A stretch of 64,000 nt of DNA from Phycisphaerales bacterium (GTDB lineage Bacteria; Planctomycetota; Phycisphaerae; Phycisphaerales; UBA1924), in contig JALSHH010000021.1 of assembly GCA_026982335.1 (NCBI GenBank), positions 1 to 64,000 of the forward strand, given 5' to 3'. The position numbers and the translations under genes were made by a program. Shown in pieces: positions 57,694-64,000 of the stretch. Under the pieces are notes generated by a model. That model had not been told where the DNA came from. It made no database searches and worked only from the letters and a program-made list of their open reading frames with translations. The stretch's first letter is position 1. The number at the start of each line of letters is the position of its first letter.

Positions 57694-58572
57694 ATGCCCT
57701 CTCCTACGACCCCTGCGGTTGAAATCAATCATGTCTCCTACACCTACCCGGCATCAGGGGTTGGCACCTCGCCGATGCCTGCGATTGACGATGTTCACTT
57801 TACGATCGACCAGCACACCAAGCTCGGCATCCTCGGCCCCAATGGAGGGGGCAAATCCACACTCATCAAACTCATCTTGGGCATCATCAAACCGGCCCTG
57901 GGTACCGTTCGCATATTTGGACAAACACCTGTCCAGGCGCGACAAAGTGGGCTTATCGGGTATCTCCCCCAACGCATCGAAGCAGAATGTGATTGGCCCA
58001 TCAGCGTTGAGCAGGTCGTCGGACTCGGACGCGCAAGCCACACCAAGCCTTGGAAAAGACTCACCTCCGGCGACCACGACGCGATCAACCGTGCCATCAA
58101 ACTCGTCGAGATCCAAGACTTCGCCAATCGACCCATTGGGGCGCTCTCAGGCGGAGAGCTCCAACGGGTGATGATCGCCCGGGCCATCGCAGGCAACCCA
58201 AAGCTCCTCGTCCTCGACGAGCCGACGGTCGGCGTTGATATCACCGGCCAGCAACGCTTTGGGCAGCTTATCGACACCCTGTACAAGGAACTCGACCTGA
58301 CCGTCATCGTCGTTTCGCATGACATGCGCGCCATCGCTGCGGTCGCCGATCGTGTCGCCTGTCTTTCGCGCACGCTCCACTTCCACGCAGCTCCCGACGG
58401 GCTTACTCCTGCCGTGCTCGCTCAGGTCTTCGCCCACGATGTCGCTGGGGTCTTTGGCGACATCCACATCGATGCCCACCTTGCGGAGGGCTGCGACGAT
58501 CCAGATCACGCCCACCAACACCAACACGATTGCGGCTGCAACGATCACCAAGCCAAGGAGGGCGGTTCATGA
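57694..58572 (+). CDS. Metal (Zn/Mn) ABC transporter ATP-binding protein
   Basis: LGPNGGGKSTLIKLILG, LSGGELQRVMIARAI, VLDEPTVGVD; His/Cys-rich C-term DDPDHAHQHQHDCGCNDH. Confidence 0.9.
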   Translation: MPSPTTPAVEINHVSYTYPASGVGTSPMPAIDDVHFTIDQHTKLGILGPNGGGKSTLIKLILGIIKPALGTVRIFGQTPVQARQSGLIGYLPQRIEAECDWPISVEQVVGLGRASHTKPWKRLTSGDHDAINRAIKLVEIQDFANRPIGALSGGELQRVMIARAIAGNPKLLVLDEPTVGVDITGQQRFGQLIDTLYKELDLTVIVVSHDMRAIAAVADRVACLSRTLHFHAAPDGLTPAVLAQVFAHDVAGVFGDIHIDAHLAEGCDDPDHAHQHQHDCGCNDHQAKEGGS

Positions 58573-59435
58573 ACGAACTCCTCCCTCCAATCCTCGCTGC
58601 CCTGGTGATCTCGATCATGGGCGGGGCACTGAGCATTTTCGTCGTCCTCAAACGACTCGCCTTTATCGGCCAAGGCATCTCCCACGCAGCCTTCGGAGGC
58701 GTAGGCATTGCCCTCGTTTTGGGTGTGCATGGTGCAACGACCATGGGGGCCATTGGTCAACTCGGCATCGTCACTGTCTTTTCGATCCTCGCCGCCCTGT
58801 GGATTGCCGCCCTCACCCGCACCCACAAAGGGCGAGCCGACACCGCCATCGGTGTCGTGCTCTCGGCTTCGATGGCGTTAGGCTTTGTGCTCTTCACCTT
58901 CGCCGAATCCGGGCACAGCCATGACGAACACGGGCACGCACCAGCAGCGCACCAAGACGAACACCACCTCATCGAAGAAATCCTCTTCGGCAACATCCTC
59001 AATACGGATTGGTCCAAGGCTTCCATTGCCATTGGTGTCGCCATTGCTCTTCTTGGGATCGTCTGGTTCATCCGCCGACGATTGATCTTCTGGGCCTTTG
59101 ACGAACCGGTAGTCGATGCTTTCGGGCTCAATTCCAAACGGATCACCAACCTATTCTTGGCGATCCTCGCCATTGCCATTATCATGGCCATGCAGATCGC
59201 AGGGGTGGTACTGGCTGCGGCGATGCTCGTGCTCCCAGGGGCAGCAGCCCTCAACTTGAGTGCCAAACTCAAACCTGTTTTTATCTACTCGATACTGATT
59301 GCTGTTGGTGGAGCAGCCTTGGGTATGTTTATCGGCTTCGAGGGTTCATTCCCGATCGGCCCAACCATCGTGTTGACCCAGAGCGCGATGTATCTTGCCA
59401 CACTCGTCACCAAGTTTGCATTAGGCAGGCAATGA
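58569..59435 (+). CDS. Metal (Zn/Mn) ABC transporter permease (ZnuB/MntB family)
   Basis: ABC-3 family: GGALSIFVVLKRLAFIGQGISHAAFGGVGIAL; ATGA overlap with ATPase gene; His-rich loop. Confidence 0.9.
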   Translation: MNELLPPILAALVISIMGGALSIFVVLKRLAFIGQGISHAAFGGVGIALVLGVHGATTMGAIGQLGIVTVFSILAALWIAALTRTHKGRADTAIGVVLSASMALGFVLFTFAESGHSHDEHGHAPAAHQDEHHLIEEILFGNILNTDWSKASIAIGVAIALLGIVWFIRRRLIFWAFDEPVVDAFGLNSKRITNLFLAILAIAIIMAMQIAGVVLAAAMLVLPGAAALNLSAKLKPVFIYSILIAVGGAALGMFIGFEGSFPIGPTIVLTQSAMYLATLVTKFALGRQ

Positions 59436-59466
59436 TCCTGCCCAATAACTATTTGAAAGAGACACC

Positions 59467-59652
59467 ATGAAAGCAGAAACCATCCTCGCCGAGTTCAACA
59501 GAATTCGTAAAGACCTCGACGAAGACAAATCCGACATCGAGTGGCTTACTTTGCACCATGCTTTTTGTTTCATCTCCTACAAGATGGGCGATTTTCAGGA
59601 GTACCTTGACGATCAGGCCCAGCGTGGGGCCTTCGATGAGTTCGAGGATTGA
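59467..59652 (+). CDS. Small hypothetical protein
   Basis: 61 aa acidic ORF starting just after the permease; MKAETILAEFNRIRKDLDEDKSDIEWLTLHHAFCFIS. Confidence 0.5.
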   Translation: MKAETILAEFNRIRKDLDEDKSDIEWLTLHHAFCFISYKMGDFQEYLDDQAQRGAFDEFED

Positions 59653-59794
59653 TCGACCAGATCGCCCAAAACTGCCTGTTTGGGGGCAAAGTATGCAACC
59701 ACTCTTGCAATCAACCCGAATATGCCGATAATGGATTTATGGTCAAGGCAGCAGGGTTGCAAGTGATGGAAACCATTACAACCACCCAGACGAT

Positions 59795-60070
59795 TGGCCA
59801 CGACCGTGGCGCTCCGGAGGACATCCGATGCACCAACGGGCGATGAGCCCCGAGTGACGGCTTGGGGAGAAGAACTCCGGCGGCGGGCATACTCCCGTGA
59901 CGGCTGGGCTGGAAATTTTCTTCAAGGAGGTGATTCAGTGAACAAGTATGAATGTACGAAGGGGTTGCGCCCTTAGAGCGACAACTCGACGGAGTTGCCC
60001 ATTGCGCAACCCTCAGATTACAGATGCCATAGCGCATGGGCCGTTTCCAAATCCGGAAGCGGCCTTTTTC
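59795..60070 (+). ncRNA. Candidate structured RNA / mini-ORF RNA (unassigned)
   Basis: Two related hairpins sharing GTGACGGCT, super-Shine-Dalgarno AAGGAGGTGATTCAG, nested hairpin, intrinsic terminator; 5' end unknown; does not match RNase P, tmRNA or SRP conserved motifs that I know. Confidence 0.4.
60038..60070 (+). terminator. Intrinsic terminator
   Basis: GGCCGTTTCC-AAATCC-GGAAGCGGCC followed by TTTTTC (one G-U pair). Confidence 0.85.
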
Positions 60071-60195
60071 TGTCCCCCTTTTTTCCGTCTCCAATGCATT
60101 GGCCATATCCAGCTCTGTTTCTACATGTGAGTACACTCTTTTCTCCTCCCTCCGAAAGCCCGGAGGAGGAGAGTTTGCAAGAAAACATGAGCTGC

Positions 60196-62058
60196 CTAGT
60201 CACTTGCAGGCATCTTAATCATGTCACGAATCCGCTTGGCATCGTCACGCCGATTGTGATGTTCAAGTTCTTTGACCAATCGCCAATGCACCTTGTAATA
60301 GTTCGACTGCTTGGCAAAGTTCGTCGCCATGTCATCGGGTCGCCGAACTTTGCGGGCGGTTTCTTCCAAGAGTCGCAAATACGCGTCGCGCTTGCCGTTG
60401 GCTGCGAGCATCTTGCCCATGGCGCTGAGGGCATCGTCCGCCATTGGTCCATCATTAAGGAAGTTGTCGAGCACATCTTGATACGCAATCCATGCCATCT
60501 CAGGTTTGCCATTGGCATTCCAAAGCTCGCCCTGCTCAAATCGAACCGCAGCGGCCAGATCAGGACGAGCACGAAACTGTCCAAAGGCCCACTCCCACAT
60601 CTGATGCTGCTCGCCCGCATCCTTGACCGTGGAGATCAGATCAACCAAGAAATCAAACGAAAAATCCTGATGCGTCCTACCCGCCATCTGCAATGCAGCC
60701 CGCGCCCACACATCCATATCCTTCTGAGACATCTTCCCCGATGCCGCGATCTGGGTCACTTCATCCCATGCACCCGGCACGCCAGGGCACTTGTTGAGCA
60801 TCTGACGCAGAAACGCCAACCGATCCTCGACCGAATCGGTTCTTGGCTTGCGGGCATTGCCCTTCGTATCGAGCTCCATGCTCGCAGGCGGCTTCCAAAA
60901 TCCGCTGTTCATCCGATCCACCACACGCCGAACCGCCTGGACATGATGCACCTGTTGGGCTGTTGCGCTGATAGCAGCGTCCATGATTCCAAGACGCCCA
61001 TCGGAAATTTGCGATCCCGTTTGCGGATCACGAATATTCCCCCGCAGGTTCTGATACTCGGGATACCGCCCAGCATCAAAGTTCCAGTGTGCCCGTCGTC
61101 CGCGTATCTCAAGAAACCCAACCCACGCATGTGAAACATCAGCCCCCTTGGCCACGACATACCCCGAAGGTATACCACAGGCCTTAGCAACACTCATCGC
61201 ATAGTACGCCTGGTCGGCGCACACTCCACCATATTTCTTGATTTGCTCAAGCGAATAGTTCCCCACCTCGGTGACTCGCTTGGGCTTGCCCGAGCGATAG
61301 TGCTCCTCATCATACATGATCTCAAAGAACCGCTGACCGATTCCCGGGTTTGTGCGATAACTATTGTGGGCCCATTGAAGCTGGTCGATCGACTCGGTGA
61401 CATCGACCACAAAGACCAACAAAGAAGCGGGGAGATCGTTGGAGGGAATGTACATCGTGTGGGCGTTGTTGACAAAGAAATCAAAGATATCAATAGGGTC
61501 GGCCCCTTTGGGCGTATTCTCGTTGATGCGCATGGTGTATTTCGATCCATCATCAGGCCGATCATGCACCACACAAATCGCAGCAGCCAACGCCGGGAAC
61601 GCCCTAACCTGATCACCACGCTGGGTCATCAACTCCATCGCAACACGCACTACCGCCCGCGTGTTATCCTGTTGATCCACAAGCAGCCCGAGTTCTTGGA
61701 GGAAGGCTGGCGATTTGGCAAACGCGCTGACCACCGCTTCGGGATTATGATGCCCAGACGCATGCACGAGTTCTAAGATGCTGATGACCGATTCGCTGCG
61801 CACCATCGCATCGAGCTGGCGAGCGCCAGCATGGGCCGAGACATAATCACCGAGCCGATACGCTTGCGAGATCGCGTCCTTGAGCGATTTGATATCTGCG
61901 ACCGAACTGAGGATTGCGTCGGTCTGTGCGATGGTGTCTTTGATGAACTGATCGGTTCGTTTGCGTGATTGGGCATTGGCGTGGGTGCTTACGAATCCGA
62001 GAAAGATCACCGAGTAGGCCAACAAGAGGAACAATCGGGACGAAATCATGCGTGTCAT
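60196..62058 (-). CDS. Secreted transglutaminase-like protein
   Basis: Signal peptide; Cys-His-Asp pattern GGVCADQAYYAMSVAKACGIPSGYV / SHAWVGFLEIRG / HWNFDAGRYPEYQ. Confidence 0.75.
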   Translation of the reverse strand: MTRMISSRLFLLLAYSVIFLGFVSTHANAQSRKRTDQFIKDTIAQTDAILSSVADIKSLKDAISQAYRLGDYVSAHAGARQLDAMVRSESVISILELVHASGHHNPEAVVSAFAKSPAFLQELGLLVDQQDNTRAVVRVAMELMTQRGDQVRAFPALAAAICVVHDRPDDGSKYTMRINENTPKGADPIDIFDFFVNNAHTMYIPSNDLPASLLVFVVDVTESIDQLQWAHNSYRTNPGIGQRFFEIMYDEEHYRSGKPKRVTEVGNYSLEQIKKYGGVCADQAYYAMSVAKACGIPSGYVVAKGADVSHAWVGFLEIRGRRAHWNFDAGRYPEYQNLRGNIRDPQTGSQISDGRLGIMDAAISATAQQVHHVQAVRRVVDRMNSGFWKPPASMELDTKGNARKPRTDSVEDRLAFLRQMLNKCPGVPGAWDEVTQIAASGKMSQKDMDVWARAALQMAGRTHQDFSFDFLVDLISTVKDAGEQHQMWEWAFGQFRARPDLAAAVRFEQGELWNANGKPEMAWIAYQDVLDNFLNDGPMADDALSAMGKMLAANGKRDAYLRLLEETARKVRRPDDMATNFAKQSNYYKVHWRLVKELEHHNRRDDAKRIRDMIKMPASD

Positions 62059-62140
62059 GGGCTGGAATACTCCTGTGGGATACCGAATTGTAGGGAGGTC
62101 AATCCCGCTCTATTCGTAGCACAATCTCTAGAGTTGCATG

Positions 62141-62173
62141 AAAAAAACCGACCCCGGGAAATCCGGGGCCGGT
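62141..62173 (-). terminator. Intrinsic terminator after hppA
   Basis: Minus strand ACCGGCCCCGG-ATTTC-CCGGGGTCGGT followed by TTTTTT. Confidence 0.9.
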
Positions 62174-62196
62174 GAAAGATCAATCACGATCCAGTA

Positions 62197-64000
62197 TCAG
62201 ATTCCCAAGATGCCGCCGAGGATATCACCGTAGGCGACGATCAGTCCTGCAAACACCACTGACACAATTGAGATCAGTTTGATGAGGATATTGAGTGCAG
62301 GGCCGGAAGTGTCCTTGAACGGATCACCAACAGTATCACCTACGACGGTTGCTTTGTGATCATCCGAGCCTTTGCCGTAGACGATGAGATCAGCGTGGCT
62401 ACCAGCGACGGCTTCCTTGGCACGATCCATAATCGCATCGCGGACAGTATCAGGGATTTTGGTCGAGTTGCCTGTACCATCAACCATTTCCTGAGCAGTT
62501 GTCGCGCCGTAGGACTCAAGGAGCTTTTTGGCATTGTCCCAGGCACCGCCAGCGTTGGCCATGAAGACTGCGAGTGCAAAGCCGGAGGTCAAACCACCAA
62601 CGAGCATGCCCATCACGCCAGGAACTGAGAGGGTCAGCCCGACGAGGATCGGAACAGCAATGGCCAAGATCGAAGGGACAACCATTTCCTTTTGTGCACT
62701 TGAAGTCGAGATTGATACACACTGGGCATAATCAGGGTAGTGATGTCCATCAAGATCAACGCCTCTCATTGGCCAGTTATCTGGGTTGGCCAAGTCCTCT
62801 TCGGACATACCGTCATTGCGAAGTGCCTGACGGATAAATCCAAACTGGCGCCGACATTCTCCCATCATGGCATAGGCCGCACGCCCAACGGCATTCATCG
62901 TTAGCGCACAGAAGAGGAATGCGAGCATCGCACCAATGAACACACCACCAAGAAGTTTCGGATTGGCGAGTGTCACATCATAAAAAGCCAGTACATCCTT
63001 GATTTGTCCACGCTGTGTCGATGCCAGTGTCGCTTGCCATCCGTCGCCTGCGATTTCATAGCGGGAATCGTGGCTCGCAGTTAACGCAAACACATCACCC
63101 TTTTTAACATCCTTGATCTTTGATTTGTGCTTACCGTCAGCGTACACCACATCGAGGAGCATACCGCCGTCGACCACATCGTCTTCCGCACCAGGGGTGA
63201 TCACAGCATACTTGCCATAACCCTGATGCACTGCGAAGCCGATCTCTGAGCCAGCAGGTTCAACAAAGGCCGACCCATCGCCATAGAAGTTCTTGGCTTG
63301 TGTACCAATTTGAACCTGCACGATCTGGATGTACGCAGCAAACAACGCCATTGCGGTCAGGGCTGCCGAACCAATCGCAAATCCCTTGCCTGTCGCAGCA
63401 GTTGTGTTACCTAACGAATCGAGCATATCAGTGCGTTCACGAACAATCGGCTCTTGGCCGGTCATTTCCGCGTTGCCGCCTGCATTGTCTGCAATAGGGC
63501 CATATGCATCGGTTGCAAGTGTAATCCCCAGTGTTGAAAGCATCCCGACGGCGGCGATTCCTACGCCGTACAAGCCCATCAAGAAGGAGTCGCCGCCACC
63601 GGCAAACGAAAATGCCAGAATAATCGCGGCTACCACAGTCAAAAGCGAAGCCCAAGTCGATTTCATGCCTTCTGCAATACCAGCAATGATCACGGTTGCC
63701 GGACCGGTGAGGGCTTGTTCAGCGATACGCTTGGTCGGAGGATGCTCGTAAGAAGTATAATATTCGGTTGCATGGGCGATCACCAGCCCTGAGAGCAAGC
63801 CAGAGCAGATCGAGAGGCCAAGTCCCCACCAAGTGGTGACTCCTTCAAGCTCTGCAGCGTCATTAAAGATGAACCAGAGAAGTGCAAATGCACCAAGAAC
63901 GATCAATGCCGACGCGATATATACGCCTTTGTGCAGACCCTTGAGGAGTTGTGAAAAGGTGGCATTTTCTTTGGCCTTGACAGCAAAAATTCCTGCGATT
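62197..64000 (-). CDS. hppA: Membrane-bound ion-translocating pyrophosphatase (partial, runs off window)
   Basis: GPIADNAGGNAEMTG, GNTTAATGKGFAIGSAALTAMALFAAY, FMANAGGAWDNAKKLLE, DHKATVVGDTVGDPFKDTSGPALNILIKL; frame stays open to base 64000 (the TTG at 63906 is internal). Confidence 0.95.
   Translation of the reverse strand, partial: IAGIFAVKAKENATFSQLLKGLHKGVYIASALIVLGAFALLWFIFNDAAELEGVTTWWGLGLSICSGLLSGLVIAHATEYYTSYEHPPTKRIAEQALTGPATVIIAGIAEGMKSTWASLLTVVAAIILAFSFAGGGDSFLMGLYGVGIAAVGMLSTLGITLATDAYGPIADNAGGNAEMTGQEPIVRERTDMLDSLGNTTAATGKGFAIGSAALTAMALFAAYIQIVQVQIGTQAKNFYGDGSAFVEPAGSEIGFAVHQGYGKYAVITPGAEDDVVDGGMLLDVVYADGKHKSKIKDVKKGDVFALTASHDSRYEIAGDGWQATLASTQRGQIKDVLAFYDVTLANPKLLGGVFIGAMLAFLFCALTMNAVGRAAYAMMGECRRQFGFIRQALRNDGMSEEDLANPDNWPMRGVDLDGHHYPDYAQCVSISTSSAQKEMVVPSILAIAVPILVGLTLSVPGVMGMLVGGLTSGFALAVFMANAGGAWDNAKKLLESYGATTAQEMVDGTGNSTKIPDTVRDAIMDRAKEAVAGSHADLIVYGKGSDDHKATVVGDTVGDPFKDTSGPALNILIKLISIVSVVFAGLIVAYGDILGGILGI

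Noticed and set aside
59794-59976. 60-aa ORF across the candidate RNA
   Set aside because: Starts at TTG with no clear RBS, and its sequence is better explained by the RNA hairpins; kept only as an alternative hypothesis.
59795-60070. Assigning the region as RNase P RNA, tmRNA, SRP RNA, 6S RNA or a cobalamin/TPP riboswitch
   Set aside because: Conserved cores of these families (e.g. GAGGAAAGTCC, tmRNA acceptor/TPsiC end, SRP GGAA/AGCA apical loop, B12 box) were not found on either strand.
59995-61134. 379-aa + strand ORF
   Set aside because: Antisense to the transglutaminase-like gene, which has a signal peptide and catalytic motifs; composition (H/R/P-rich) is typical of a shadow ORF.
1-64000. 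CRISPR arrays, insertion sequences, prophage, integron attC sites, toxin-antitoxin or restriction-modification operons
   Set aside because: No regularly spaced repeats, transposase/integrase motifs, or paired defence genes seen; the single methyltransferase has no nuclease partner.

Overview
The window looks like a chromosomal segment from a Planctomycetota-like bacterium, probably Phycisphaerae-related (inferred from gene content). It is mostly housekeeping DNA and densely coding on both strands. Recognisable blocks, in order: gltX, an orphan DNA methyltransferase and glnS; a type IV pilus/T2SS-like cluster (pilT, pilC and three prepilin-like proteins); galE; tRNA-Ile(GAT); phenylalanine hydroxylase; thiL; RNase R; mnmE and yidC; tandem clpP; a histone-H1-like Lys/Ala repeat protein; a murC-murB-ddl-ftsQ-like cell-wall cluster; greA; two PEP-CTERM-like paralogs; rfbA/rfbB; a full cbb3 oxidase locus (ccoNO fusion, Q, P, G, H, TauE-like, I, S, plus a DUF3365-like monoheme lipoprotein); tRNA-Ala(CGC); a Zn/Mn-type ABC transporter; a transglutaminase-like protein; and a membrane pyrophosphatase that runs off the right edge. 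I saw no CRISPR array, transposase, prophage or rRNA. The most interesting unexplained element is the intergenic region at about 59.8-60.07 kb. It has two related hairpins sharing the 9-mer GTGACGGCT, a 15-nt stretch able to pair with the whole canonical 16S rRNA 3' tail, a 12-codon mini-ORF, a nested hairpin and a strong intrinsic terminator. No same-strand gene follows it, so it is a candidate undescribed structured RNA or mini-ORF RNA. All family calls come from reading motifs by eye; no database search was run.
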